Shown here: positions 38,410 to 47,452 of the stretch, piece after piece
How positions within the stretch are numbered: position 1 is the first letter of the stretch
Layout of the letters: every line of letters starts with the position of its first letter
NCBI RefSeq assembly: GCF_002224265.1
Contig: NZ_CP012882.1
Span: forward strand, 1,364,001-1,428,000
Length of the DNA: 64,000 bases
Direction: 5' to 3'
DNA from: Vibrio vulnificus NBRC 15645 = ATCC 27562
GTDB taxonomy: Bacteria > Pseudomonadota > Gammaproteobacteria > Enterobacterales > Vibrionaceae
Position numbers and translations under genes: made by a program
Notes under the pieces: model-generated
The model's database searches: none
Told to the model about the DNA's origin: nothing
What the model saw: only the letters and a program-made list of their open reading frames with translations

Positions 38410-39237
38410 ATGCAGTTAATCACTCAATCAGACTACGAGCAGTACATTCGTCAAAAGGTGGATGGTGATTACATAATGCTGCTAAACAACCTGACCTTTT
38501 CGAGCGTTTTTCAACCAATATTCAATCAGTTAATGCAACTCATTGGCTTTGAAGCTTTGTTGAGAATTCAAGACGAGAAACAGAATTTCATCCGGCCAGA
38601 TCGCTTCTTTGCCGATCCTAGTCACAGTGACGAATACATTCTTTCGGTTGAATTTCTCTCTCGCGCCATTCACATTCGCAACTTTTCTAAGCACTACACA
38701 GCCAAAGGTGTGAAGCTTTTTCTTAACGTGATGCCCAATTCTTTGATCACCATGACCAAAGACCTCGAATACGTTGATAGAAGCCTCTTATTTCGCCGAC
38801 TAAAACAACTTGGTATGGAACCGTCTGATGTCACCTTTGAAGTCATTGAAGAACTTTGCTATCAGAACGACGATTTACGCGAAGCAGTCAAAGTTCTCCG
38901 TTCCAAGGGTTTTCACTTTGCGATTGATGATTTTGGTGCCGGCCATTCCGATGAAAAACGTGCCGTTGAACTGACTCCCGATTTGATAAAGATCGACCGA
39001 AGCTATCTATTAAGTTATTGCGCAGGGCAACAAGAGGAGTTACTCCACGCACTCAAACTTGCACAACGTATTGGTGCCCGAGTGATTGTAGAAGGTGTTG
39101 AGGAAGAAGAACAGTATCAAGCCATGCGTGAGTTGGGGCTGGAGTTTTATCAGGGCTATCATTTTGGTCGCCCTGAGAACATCGATTACTGGGCAGCGCA
39201 ACCTATCTCCTTAGCGGTGAACGATGACCGTCGCTAG
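38410..39237 (+). CDS. EAL-domain cyclic-di-GMP phosphodiesterase (second paralogue)
   Basis: 275 residues, a lone EAL domain like the protein at 10136, with which it shares the start-of-domain pattern (SVFQPI, E-A-L-x-R-I-Q, RPDRFF/RPDHFF, HIRNF). Catalytic residues all present: FEALLRIQ, LFLNVMP, TFEVIEE, AIDDFGAGHSD, IKIDRSYL, IVEGVEEEEQ, YQGYHFGRP. Expected to hydrolyse c-di-GMP. ATG at 38410 with AGGG upstream; GTG at 38404 is an alternative. Its own terminator follows. Confidence 0.9.
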   Translation: MQLITQSDYEQYIRQKVDGDYIMLLNNLTFSSVFQPIFNQLMQLIGFEALLRIQDEKQNFIRPDRFFADPSHSDEYILSVEFLSRAIHIRNFSKHYTAKGVKLFLNVMPNSLITMTKDLEYVDRSLLFRRLKQLGMEPSDVTFEVIEELCYQNDDLREAVKVLRSKGFHFAIDDFGAGHSDEKRAVELTPDLIKIDRSYLLSYCAGQQEELLHALKLAQRIGARVIVEGVEEEEQYQAMRELGLEFYQGYHFGRPENIDYWAAQPISLAVNDDRR

Positions 39238-39278
39238 CTGAGCGATTCAACCGCCAGAAACAAGGAACCTAAGATCCA

Positions 39279-39303
39279 AAAAAGCCGCGATGGCGGCTTT
39301 TTT
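39279..39303. terminator. bidirectional terminator between the EAL and S4 genes
   Basis: Stem AAAGCCGC/GCGGCTTT, loop GATG, with A and T runs on the two sides. Confidence 0.92.
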
Positions 39304-39327
39304 CGTTTAGAGGCTGACTCGATAAGG

Positions 39328-39882
39328 CTAGAAGAAATCAATCGAATTGCGGCCACTCTTTGGATCGCGCGTCGCTTGAGGCTTCTCTGCCTTCTGGCCT
39401 TTCTTCGCTGACTGTGACAAGGCTTCTTTCTGCGCTTTGCGCTCTTTATGCGCGGCTTTTCGCCCAGTTGATTTTGGACCCGTGCCTTTGGGCTTGGCAT
39501 TTTTGCTTTGGCGAGATTTTTCTTTACGTGCAGCTTGCGCTGGTTTTTGCGTTTTCTTCTCGGCTTTCTCTTGCTCGGTTTCAGGTTCGGTGACAGGCGC
39601 ATCACACACTACCACATAGTACTCTTGGTTGAATTCAAAGAAATCACCATCGTACATTTTACGACGTTTGCGGGTTTCGAGTTCGCCATTCACGGCCACA
39701 TAACCTTCAGCAATAACGTGTTTTGCTTCACCACCGCCACTGACTAGATTGGCAATCTTAAATACTTTGTAGAGTTCGATAGGCTGAACGGAAACTTCGA
39801 CGCCAATGGCTTCAATTTCAATTTCTTCACCAAACTGCTCTTCTTCGTACTCGTGATCTTGGCTTAGGTGTTCTTGGCTCAT
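39328..39882 (-). CDS. S4-domain RNA-binding protein with a basic tail
   Basis: 184 residues. The N-terminus is very acidic (EYEEEQFGEEIEIEAIGVEV). An S4-like domain follows (IELYKVFKIANLVSGGGEAK, HVIAEGYVAVNGELETRKRR), as in YbcJ/RluB-type RNA-binding modules. The last 80 residues are almost entirely K, A, Q, R and S (KEKSRQSKNAKPKGTGPKST), likely disordered and RNA-binding. The role is probably ribosome- or RNA-related but is not specified. ATG at 39882 with GAGG upstream. Confidence 0.85.
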   Translation of the reverse strand: MSQEHLSQDHEYEEEQFGEEIEIEAIGVEVSVQPIELYKVFKIANLVSGGGEAKHVIAEGYVAVNGELETRKRRKMYDGDFFEFNQEYYVVVCDAPVTEPETEQEKAEKKTQKPAQAARKEKSRQSKNAKPKGTGPKSTGRKAAHKERKAQKEALSQSAKKGQKAEKPQATRDPKSGRNSIDFF

Positions 39883-40027
39883 GGGTGTACCTCGCAAAAA
39901 ATTTGCCGCAGTTTAAACCCTCAAACCACAAATAGAAATAACTATTACGATTTCTTCAGCAAGGATTTTTACCCCGTAAGGCCGAGTAAGCTAAAGTTAT
40001 AGAACGGCAAGAGCAAATGGTTGTGGT

Positions 40028-40840
40028 ATGGAAATCAGCACAAAAGTGAAAATCACCTTGGTCAGTACACTCTACCTAAATGCTGCTCACCTTATGGCGA
40101 GCGAGGATGCCATTCCCGTCACCATTTACAGCGACGATGCCTATCCCCCATACAGTTACCAAATCCAAGGGAATGCCGTTGGCATTTATCCTGATATTCT
40201 CAGACACGTTTTTGATCAGATGCCTCAATATCGTGTGACCATCAAACCCGTGCCTTTTGTGCGCGGTTTACGGCTACTGGAAACCGGAAAAGGTTTTGCC
40301 CTTTTTCCTCCCTACTATTATGAGAATCGGCGTCCTTATATTCACCCTTACTCTAAGCCCATTCTCAAAGAACAAGTGGTGGTTTACTGTCACAACGAAG
40401 TGATGTTGAAAAACGTCGCTGAGTTAGCCAAATGGCCAGAAGACTTTTATGGACTAACCATAGGGATAAATGCAGCATTTTCTATTGGAGGTGATGCGTT
40501 TTGGATGGCCGCGCATGATGGCAAACTCAAGATTGAAGAAGCCAAAGACAATCAAGAAAACATTTTAAAAATGCGCGCTAAGCGCGTCGATTGCTACATC
40601 AATGATCGCCTTTCGATAGCGTGGGAAATTAAACGCCTAAAAGACGTAGGCCGCATCGACCATTCGGACTCTTTCCAACTGGCAGCATTTGTCAGCGAAG
40701 AGTATGGTTATTTGGGCTACAGTGCCTACGCAGAGCGATTTCCGTTCAAAGAGCCTTTTACCTCGCAGTTCGACCAAATATTGCAACGTCTTCAAGGTTC
40801 GGGCATTGTGGAACAAGTCATCAGCAGTTACGTCGACTAG
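40028..40840 (+). CDS. periplasmic solute-binding protein (SBP_bac_3-like)
   Basis: 270 residues. Signal-like N-terminus (VKITLVSTLYLNAAHLMA), then IPVTIYSDDAYPPYSYQIQG and VGIYPDILRHVFDQ, the usual opening of family-3 amino-acid-type binding proteins. FALFPPYYYENRRPYIHPYS and RVDCYINDRLSIAWEIKRL follow. There are no ABC permease genes nearby, so it may be a stand-alone sensor or scavenger. Twelve bases separate it from the phosphatase-family gene, suggesting one transcript. Confidence 0.82.
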   Translation: MEISTKVKITLVSTLYLNAAHLMASEDAIPVTIYSDDAYPPYSYQIQGNAVGIYPDILRHVFDQMPQYRVTIKPVPFVRGLRLLETGKGFALFPPYYYENRRPYIHPYSKPILKEQVVVYCHNEVMLKNVAELAKWPEDFYGLTIGINAAFSIGGDAFWMAAHDGKLKIEEAKDNQENILKMRAKRVDCYINDRLSIAWEIKRLKDVGRIDHSDSFQLAAFVSEEYGYLGYSAYAERFPFKEPFTSQFDQILQRLQGSGIVEQVISSYVD

Positions 40841-40852
40841 GAACTCCGCATT

Positions 40853-41821
40853 TTGATTACCATTGCCAGTTGCAACCTATTTAATTTTCTCGCTCCTCCT
40901 GGAGCTTATTACGAGTTCAGCAACATTCTTACCGACTACGAATGGAACAAGAAAACCACTTGGCTCACACAGCAGTTACGAGCAATGAACGCAGATGTGG
41001 TTGCCTTTCAAGAAGTGTTCAGTCCGGACGCGCTCAACACTCTGACGAGCGAGTTGGGCTACCCATATTTTGTCTGCCTCGATACGCCTCATGTCACCGA
41101 CGAGTTTATCTATTCCAAACCCGTCTTGGCGATAGCTTCTCGTTGGCCAGTGATTGAAAGCCGTTTGGTTCGCTTTGGGGATTGCCTAGGGGAACATTCA
41201 GAAAATAGTGACGACGTCACTGGTGATAAAGAATTTAGTCGACGGCCCCTGCACGCGGTTATTGAATTGCCCATCATTGGGCTATGCGATGTCATCACTC
41301 TGCACCTTAAATCGCAACGCCCAACCCAATGGCAAACGCAGCAGGTCGACAAAGCGGAAGATACGCCACCTTCTGATCCGGTTGGCAGTTGGTTATCCAC
41401 CGTGCAACGAGGTTGGGAAGCCGTGCTGCTCAGCCAATACATCAAGAAAATTTACGCCAGCCATGCTCGTCCGATGGTGATCATGGGCGATTTTAACGCC
41501 AATATAAACAGCACCGAACTTAAGCCGCTCATTGATGAAAGCAATACACCCTTATTGAAAGACGTGCGGGATTGGCTACTCGAACAGCCTATTTTCACCG
41601 ATGAAGCGCAAAAGGCGACTCACTATCACGGCAGCCAAGGTTTGATTCTCGATTATCTGTTGCTCTCTGAAGAATTTGCTCAACAAAACGCGCAGCAAAG
41701 GGGAAAAATCACCAATCTTGTCGTTTGGGATAAGCATTTGGTCAACCCCAGTTTTGAGGTTGACCAATTTGCCAGTGACCATGCGTTTGTTGCTGTCACG
41801 ATCGATGCGTTGGACGCCTAA
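40853..41821 (+). CDS. endonuclease/exonuclease/phosphatase family protein
   Basis: 322 residues. EEP fold: IASCNLFNFLAPPGAYYEF at the start, the metal glutamate in VVAFQEVFSP, VITLHLKSQRP, MVIMGDFNANINS with the catalytic D and N, and FASDHAFVAVTI with the final D-H pair. Such enzymes cut phosphodiester or phosphomonoester bonds in DNA, inositol phosphates or sphingolipids; the substrate is unknown. No signal peptide. The start is a TTG at 40853 because the domain begins directly there. Confidence 0.82.
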   Translation: MITIASCNLFNFLAPPGAYYEFSNILTDYEWNKKTTWLTQQLRAMNADVVAFQEVFSPDALNTLTSELGYPYFVCLDTPHVTDEFIYSKPVLAIASRWPVIESRLVRFGDCLGEHSENSDDVTGDKEFSRRPLHAVIELPIIGLCDVITLHLKSQRPTQWQTQQVDKAEDTPPSDPVGSWLSTVQRGWEAVLLSQYIKKIYASHARPMVIMGDFNANINSTELKPLIDESNTPLLKDVRDWLLEQPIFTDEAQKATHYHGSQGLILDYLLLSEEFAQQNAQQRGKITNLVVWDKHLVNPSFEVDQFASDHAFVAVTIDALDA

Positions 41822-41846
41822 TCAGTAGCTTACATCGCGATTAGAT

Positions 41847-42827
41847 TTAAAAGCGACGCACAATTTTACGTGGGATCAATTCAACGCCCGGTTTGTAGCG
41901 TTTCGCTGAAGCATTGAGTGCCAACTCCAGCGCGCTGTCAGCGATCAATTCAAATTGTTGCGGCAGTGAGTTCACTTTAAACGGTAAGAAATCCAGCAAG
42001 CGGTTATCGCCGAATGTGGCCAGTTTAACTTTATTGACCAGTTGTGGCTGTTCCAATAGCACGTCCAACACCCCTTCTAATAAAGTGTACGAAGTGGTCA
42101 CAATCGCATCCGGAATGGTGTCTGCCAACAGCCACTCGTGCATAATGCGGTAGCCCTCTTCGCGGTAAAAGTGCTCACCGTAGCCCGATTGTGCTTGTTT
42201 GCCCATTTTCTTCACCGCAGAAAGATAACCTTGGTGGCGTTCGCGTGAAATATTCAACTCGGGCAACGCACCAATCAGCCCAAGAGTTTGAATTTCATCA
42301 CTCATTAAAGAGGATGTCAGCTCAAACGCCGCACCAAAATCTTCACTGACGACACAACTGAAATATTCATCGTCTAACGGACGGTCGAGCGCAATCACCG
42401 GCGTGCCTGACTTTTGCATTGCCAGATAAAATTCATTGGCATCCGCCATACTGGTTGCGACAAACAGCGCATCAATGCGTCGGCTCACTAAAGCATCGGC
42501 TACCTTACGCTCTGTTTCAGGATCATCATCAGAACAGGCAATCAGGATTTGATACCCCGCTTTTCGTGAATTTTGTTCAAGCAACTTAGCAAGGCGTGCA
42601 TAACTGGTGTTTTCTAAATCCGGAATGATCAAACCAAACGAGCGCGAGTTTCCTGCTCGAAGTGACGATGCTGCGTGATCGGGACGAAAATTGTATTCCT
42701 CCACCACCGCCATCACTTTCATCTGCGTTTTTTCGCTGATGCGGTATTTTTGCGCCTTACCATTGATCACATAACTTGCCGTTGTTTTCGAAACACCTGC
42801 CAACTTGGCTATTTCATCCAGTGTCAT
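41847..42827 (-). CDS. cra: catabolite repressor/activator Cra (FruR)
   Basis: 326 residues, LacI family. The N-terminal helix-turn-helix TLDEIAKLAGVSKTTASYVI and NGKAQKYRISEKTQMKVMAV is typical of FruR. The sugar-phosphate-binding domain includes SRSFGLIIPDLENTSYARLA. Cra binds DNA and is released by fructose-1-phosphate or fructose-1,6-bisphosphate. It is divergent from fruBKA, and three Cra-consensus sites lie between. AGGTAAT precedes the ATG. Confidence 0.95.
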   Translation of the reverse strand: MTLDEIAKLAGVSKTTASYVINGKAQKYRISEKTQMKVMAVVEEYNFRPDHAASSLRAGNSRSFGLIIPDLENTSYARLAKLLEQNSRKAGYQILIACSDDDPETERKVADALVSRRIDALFVATSMADANEFYLAMQKSGTPVIALDRPLDDEYFSCVVSEDFGAAFELTSSLMSDEIQTLGLIGALPELNISRERHQGYLSAVKKMGKQAQSGYGEHFYREEGYRIMHEWLLADTIPDAIVTTSYTLLEGVLDVLLEQPQLVNKVKLATFGDNRLLDFLPFKVNSLPQQFELIADSALELALNASAKRYKPGVELIPRKIVRRF

Positions 42828-42897
42828 ATTACCTACCCTAATCTGTGCGCCTGATCATAGATTCGAATTCCAGATCTTCGCGTCTGTTGAATTATAC

Positions 42898-42935
42898 GCT
42901 GAATCGATTCAGTATAAAAGCTGAAAGGATTCAGC
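42898..42935. promoter_or_regulatory. two Cra operators in the cra/fruB intergenic region
   Basis: TGAATCGATTCA (42900-42911) and GCTGAAAGGATTCAGC (42920-42935) match the Cra consensus TGAAWCGNTTCA, the first perfectly, and are 22 bases apart centre to centre. Expected to repress fruBKA and perhaps cra. Confidence 0.88.
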
Positions 42936-43069
42936 AAAATCTGCAAATAGACATACATCACCTAATTGAATGATTTTGTCGAATTGAACAGCATTCTCGG
43001 TATTGAACTCGTTGGCCGTGTCCACGTTGTAAATAAAAGTGCCGTTTGCTGAATTTTTTTAAACCAATT

Positions 43070-43085
43070 GCTGAATCGGTTCAGC
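43070..43085. promoter_or_regulatory. third Cra operator upstream of fruB
   Basis: GCTGAATCGGTTCAGC matches the Cra consensus with extended GC..GC symmetry. It lies about 160 bases downstream of the other two and 215 bases before fruB. Confidence 0.88.
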
Positions 43086-43299
43086 TTAAGTTAAGCAACA
43101 GTTAAGCAACGCTGTGAAAGTGCTTAACGCTCCAAATCTAAGGGTGTGCTTTTAACCAAAGGCGCTTTTAGGCAGAGACGTTTTTAGGCAAAGACAGTCT
43201 GTTAAGCAAAGCAGACTTCTTAAACAAAGAAGACCTCTCACACCGTAGAGAAACAAGTGAACCGAGAGAAATGACGACGCGATACGCTAAGAAGGCAAC
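43086..43299 (+). promoter_or_regulatory. long repetitive fruB leader
   Basis: About 215 bases between the last Cra box and fruB contain repeated TTAAGCAA and AGGCA(A/G)AGAC units. Two small hairpins are seen: AGTCTG...CAGACT (about 43196-43218) and CTTCTT..AAGAAG. No gene is visible. It may be the 5' leader with post-transcriptional control; this is inferred. Confidence 0.45.
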
Positions 43300-44442
43300 A
43301 TGCTCAAATTAACTTCATCAGATATTACGCTCCAGCAGAGCGCCGACAACAAACTTGATGCGATCAAAAGCATCGCTGCCGCTCTCACCGCAAAAGGATT
43401 GGTTGAGCAAGGTTACGTTGAAGGCATGCTCAACCGTGAAGCGCAAAACTCCACATTTTTGGGTAATGGCATTGCCATCCCTCATGGCACGACCGACACG
43501 CGCGATTTGGTGCAAAACACCGGGGTGGCCGTACATCACTTTCCTCACGGCGTTGATTGGGGCGATGGCAACAAGGTTTACCTTGCGATTGGAATCGCCG
43601 CGAAATCCGACGAACACTTAGGCATTCTCAAGCAACTGACTAAAGTGCTCAGTGCAGACGGCGTAGAAACGCGTTTGCAGCAGGCCACAACGGAACAAGA
43701 GATCATTGCTTTGTTGAATGGCGAAGTTCAACTTGAAGCCGACTTCGATGCCGCCAGCATCCAACTGCTCTTCCCTGCCAGCGACATGATCCAAATGAGC
43801 GCGGTTGCCGGTGGTTTGATTAAAAACAGCGGTAATGCAGGCAGCCCATTTGTGGCAGATCTCGTCACCAAAACCCCGACACATCTGGGCAAAGGTTTGT
43901 GGCTTGTTGGGAGCGATGCCAGCGTCACTCGCACTGCCGTGTCATTTGTGACGACCGCGAACGATTGTGAGTATCAAGGCACACCCGTAAAAGGCTTACT
44001 GGCATTTGGCGCTTGCAACAACGCGCACCAAGCGATACTCACCAACCTAACTCAACTGGTTTATCAAGGTAAACAAGAGACATTACTCAGCGCGAATGCC
44101 GAACAAGTGATTGCCATGCTGAATGGTGAAAGGGTTGCAAATACCTCTCAAGAGCCAGCAACGTCTGACAATACCGCGGTATTTAAAATCAAAAACGCAC
44201 ACGGTCTGCATGCGCGCCCTGGTGCCATGTTAGTGGCAGAAGCGAAGAAATTTGAATCCACCATCAAAGTGGCAAACTTAGATGGCGACCGCTCAGTAGT
44301 CAACGCGAAAAGCTTAATGAAAGTAATCGCGCTTGGCGTGAAACACGGTCACCAACTGCAATTTACCGCCGAAGGCCCAGATGCTTCTCAAGCACTTGAA
44401 GCAATTGGCGCAGCGATCGCCTCTGGTCTTGGTGAAGGTTAA
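43300..44442 (+). CDS. fruB: fructose PTS diphosphoryl transfer protein (EIIA-HPr)
   Basis: 380 residues. An EIIA-Fru domain (1-145) has the active histidine in GIAIPHGTTDTRD. A middle linker domain (150-280) precedes a C-terminal HPr-like FPr domain with histidine in KNAHGLHARPGAMLV and the regulatory-site region SVVNAKSLMKVIALG. It passes phosphate from EI to FruA. First gene of fruBKA, under Cra control. The next gene begins ten bases after its stop. Confidence 0.96.
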   Translation: MLKLTSSDITLQQSADNKLDAIKSIAAALTAKGLVEQGYVEGMLNREAQNSTFLGNGIAIPHGTTDTRDLVQNTGVAVHHFPHGVDWGDGNKVYLAIGIAAKSDEHLGILKQLTKVLSADGVETRLQQATTEQEIIALLNGEVQLEADFDAASIQLLFPASDMIQMSAVAGGLIKNSGNAGSPFVADLVTKTPTHLGKGLWLVGSDASVTRTAVSFVTTANDCEYQGTPVKGLLAFGACNNAHQAILTNLTQLVYQGKQETLLSANAEQVIAMLNGERVANTSQEPATSDNTAVFKIKNAHGLHARPGAMLVAEAKKFESTIKVANLDGDRSVVNAKSLMKVIALGVKHGHQLQFTAEGPDASQALEAIGAAIASGLGEG

Positions 44443-44451
44443 GGTGCTGCT

Positions 44452-45429
44452 ATGACCACTCAAATGACCAACAAAGTTGTCACTATTACGCTGAACCCCG
44501 CGCTGGATCTAACAGGATCACTAGAGCAGTTAAACATTGGTTCTGTCAGCCTTGTGAATCACAGCAGCTTACACGCGGCTGGCAAAGGGGTAAACGTCGC
44601 GAAGGTGTTGAGCGACCTCGGTGCACAAGTCACTGTGACAGGGTTTCTTGGCAAAGATAACCCTGAAATGTTTAGCCAACTGTTTGCCGATATCGGTGCA
44701 AGCGATCAGTTTGTGCGCGTCGAAGGCGCAACGCGCATCAACGTCAAATTGGTCGAAGCCGATGGCCGAGTCAACGACATCAACTTCCCTGGCGTCACGG
44801 TGAACGAACAAGACATCGTTGAGTTTGAGCAGCGCTTAACTCGCCTGATGACGGATCACGATTACTTTGTGTTTGCCGGCAGCCTACCTCAAGGTGTGAC
44901 GCCAGAGCAGTGCGCAAAGTGGATAGCGTTACTGCAAAATGCAGGCAAGAAAGTGCTGTTTGACAGCAGCCGAGCCGCGCTAAAAGCGGGACTCGACGCC
45001 GCACCTTGGCTGATCAAACCCAATGACGAAGAACTCAGCGAGTTCGTGGGAAAAGCACTGCACAGCGCTGACGAATGCCAGCATGCCGCACAGAGCCTTG
45101 CCAACAAAGGCATCGCCAACATCGTTGTCTCTATGGGGGCGGACGGTGTGATGTGGCTTCATGACGGTCAATGGCTACGCGCCATGCCACCAAGAATGTC
45201 GGTGGTGAGCACCGTTGGCGCAGGCGACACCTTAGTGGCCGGTTTATGCTGGGGCCACATGCAACAAATGCCAAAAATGGATTTACTGAAATTTGCCACT
45301 GCACTGTCCGCGATGGCGGTCACGCAGGTTGGCGTGGGATTAACCAGCCAGCAAGAGCTGGAAAGCATACAACAAAGAACGCAAGTTCAATCGCTTGACG
45401 ACGTGCAGAACTCTGCTATCGCAAGCTAA
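44452..45429 (+). CDS. fruK: 1-phosphofructokinase
   Basis: 325 residues, PfkB family. TITLNPALDLTGSLEQL, HAAGKGVNVAKVLSDLGA and the C-terminal STVGAGDTLVAGLCWGH with the catalytic aspartate are present. It phosphorylates fructose-1-phosphate to fructose-1,6-bisphosphate. AAGGTG precedes the ATG. Second gene of the operon; fruA starts 19 bases later. Confidence 0.96.
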   Translation: MTTQMTNKVVTITLNPALDLTGSLEQLNIGSVSLVNHSSLHAAGKGVNVAKVLSDLGAQVTVTGFLGKDNPEMFSQLFADIGASDQFVRVEGATRINVKLVEADGRVNDINFPGVTVNEQDIVEFEQRLTRLMTDHDYFVFAGSLPQGVTPEQCAKWIALLQNAGKKVLFDSSRAALKAGLDAAPWLIKPNDEELSEFVGKALHSADECQHAAQSLANKGIANIVVSMGADGVMWLHDGQWLRAMPPRMSVVSTVGAGDTLVAGLCWGHMQQMPKMDLLKFATALSAMAVTQVGVGLTSQQELESIQQRTQVQSLDDVQNSAIAS

Positions 45430-45448
45430 GAGACATAAGGTTACTACT

Positions 45449-47176
45449 ATGAAAATTGCGATTATTACTGCCTGCCCTAGCGGCGTAGCAAACAGCATTA
45501 TCGCTGCGGGATTACTCGAACAAGCAGCGAAAAGCCTCAACTGGGATGCATCGATTGAATGTCAATCGAGCGTCATGCCGACCACACCACTCTCTGCGCA
45601 GCAAATTGCGGACGCGGATGTGGTTGTGATTGCTGCCAATACCCCTATCGATGAAAGTCGTTTCGTTGGCAAAAAACTGTATCGCTCAGAGATCAGCGCG
45701 GTCACCAGCGACGCCATCGCCTTTTTACAAAGCGCGGTCGAGAAAGCGCAACTGCTGCAAGCCAGCGCAGGTGTTCAACCCACAGTGCAAACTGCGGCGA
45801 AGAAAATTGTCGCCATCACGGCTTGTCCAACGGGCGTTGCACACACCTTTATGGCGGCAGAAGCTCTAGAGGAAGAAGGCAAACGTCGTGGCCACCAAAT
45901 TAAAGTGGAAACGCGCGGTTCTGTGGGCGCGAAAAACCAGCTAACCGAGCAAGAAATTGCTGACGCGGATCTGGTTATCATTGCAGCAGATATCGAAGTG
46001 CCACTGGATCGCTTCAACGGCAAACTGATGTACCGCACCAAGACAGGCCCAGCATTGAAGAAAACAGGCGAAGAGATGGACAAAGCGTTCGCTCAAGCAA
46101 CGGTTTATCAACACACTGCTTCTACAGGTAGCAGCAACGCTTCTGAAGAGAAAAAAGGCGTTTATAAGCACCTGATGACAGGCGTCTCTCACATGCTTCC
46201 TGTGGTCGTGGCAGGTGGTTTGATCATCGCTCTCTCTTTCGTTTTCGGTATCGAAGCGTTTAAAGAAGAAGGTACATTGGCTTCGGCACTCATGACCATT
46301 GGTGGGGGCTCCGCTTTCGCACTGATGATTCCCGTTCTTGCTGGCTTCATCGCGTTTTCAATTGCAGATCGCCCAGGTCTGGCACCAGGTCTCATTGGCG
46401 GTATGCTGGCAAGCTCAACTGGCGCTGGTTTCCTTGGCGGTATCGCGGCGGGCTTTATTGCCGGCTACTCAGCGAAATTCATTGCAGATAAAGTGCAACT
46501 GCCACAATCAATGGAAGCACTCAAACCGATTTTGATCATCCCATTCATTGCGAGCTTGTTCACTGGTCTCACAATGATTTACATCGTAGGTGGCCCGGTT
46601 TCCAGCATCATGTCCGCGATGACAGAATTCCTCAACAATATGGGCTCAGCGAACGCAGTGCTGCTGGGTGTGATTCTTGGCGCAATGATGTGTTTCGACC
46701 TTGGTGGCCCAGTAAACAAAGCGGCTTATACCTTTGGTGTTGGTCTACTGGCTTCTCAAACTTATGCACCAATGGCAGCCATCATGGCAGCAGGCATGGT
46801 ACCTGCACTGGGTATGGGCCTAGCGACTTTCCTAGCGAGAGACAAGTTTGAACCAAGCGAGCGCGAAGCAGGCAAAGCCTCTTTTGTCCTTGGTCTATGC
46901 TTTATCTCTGAAGGTGCCATTCCTTTTGCAGCGAAAGACCCAATGCGTGTCATCCCTGCTTGTATGGCTGGTGGCGCACTAACCGGTGCCCTATCCATGC
47001 TGTTTGGTGCTAAATTGATGGCACCTCACGGCGGTCTGTTTGTACTGCTGATTCCAAACGCGATTACTCCAGTACTGATGTACCTAGTAGCCATCGCCGC
47101 AGGTACCGCATTAACCGGTTTTGGTTATGCCTTCCTGAAGAATCGTGCTGAAGCAAAAGAAGCAGCAACGGCCTAA
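45449..47176 (+). CDS. fruA: fructose PTS permease IIB'BC
   Basis: 575 residues. Two IIB-type domains in tandem: the first, IIAIITACPSGV-like at residues 1-100, and the second with KIVAITACPTGVAHTFMAAE, whose cysteine takes phosphate. The IIC membrane domain (residues 225-570) has about ten spans, including ADRPGLAPGLIGGMLASS and FDLGGPVNKAAYTFGVGL. It imports fructose as fructose-1-phosphate. The start at 45449 has AAGG upstream. Last gene of the operon, closed by a terminator. Confidence 0.95.
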   Translation: MKIAIITACPSGVANSIIAAGLLEQAAKSLNWDASIECQSSVMPTTPLSAQQIADADVVVIAANTPIDESRFVGKKLYRSEISAVTSDAIAFLQSAVEKAQLLQASAGVQPTVQTAAKKIVAITACPTGVAHTFMAAEALEEEGKRRGHQIKVETRGSVGAKNQLTEQEIADADLVIIAADIEVPLDRFNGKLMYRTKTGPALKKTGEEMDKAFAQATVYQHTASTGSSNASEEKKGVYKHLMTGVSHMLPVVVAGGLIIALSFVFGIEAFKEEGTLASALMTIGGGSAFALMIPVLAGFIAFSIADRPGLAPGLIGGMLASSTGAGFLGGIAAGFIAGYSAKFIADKVQLPQSMEALKPILIIPFIASLFTGLTMIYIVGGPVSSIMSAMTEFLNNMGSANAVLLGVILGAMMCFDLGGPVNKAAYTFGVGLLASQTYAPMAAIMAAGMVPALGMGLATFLARDKFEPSEREAGKASFVLGLCFISEGAIPFAAKDPMRVIPACMAGGALTGALSMLFGAKLMAPHGGLFVLLIPNAITPVLMYLVAIAAGTALTGFGYAFLKNRAEAKEAATA

Positions 47177-47222
47177 GTTTTATCCTTACCTTGATGCCAG
47201 TTCCCCCTCGAATTTGGCTTTC

Positions 47223-47251
47223 AACACCTCCCTTGCGGAGGTGTTTTTTTA
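47223..47251 (+). terminator. terminator of fruBKA
   Basis: Nine-base-pair stem AACACCTCC/GGAGGTGTT with a five-base loop and a run of T. Confidence 0.95.
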
Positions 47252-47365
47252 TGCCTCCTCCGTAATGACAAAACCATACATATCAATACTTTTCAGTTAA
47301 ATCAGCAACTTATAATATACGCCGCATAGGGTGCGGAGGTTATTGATGTAAACAACCTTTCTATC

Positions 47366-47413
47366 ACTTGTATCAATAATAAGACTTGTATCGCATAAGT
47401 CGCGCCTTATAAT
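47366..47413 (+). promoter_or_regulatory. promoter with a direct repeat before the outer-membrane barrel gene
   Basis: TTGTAT (47386-47391) and TATAAT (47408-47413) are 16 bases apart. ACTTGTATC is repeated at 47366 and 47384, the second copy overlapping the -35 box; a regulator could bind the repeat. Confidence 0.6.
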
Positions 47414-47452
47414 GCACACCGTTTTATTGAACGTAACAGAGTGAATTACAAA

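Noticed and set aside
39234..39605. Open frame on the minus strand rich in K and R
   Set aside because: It overlaps the S4 gene in another frame; the composition simply mirrors the repetitive basic tail of that gene.
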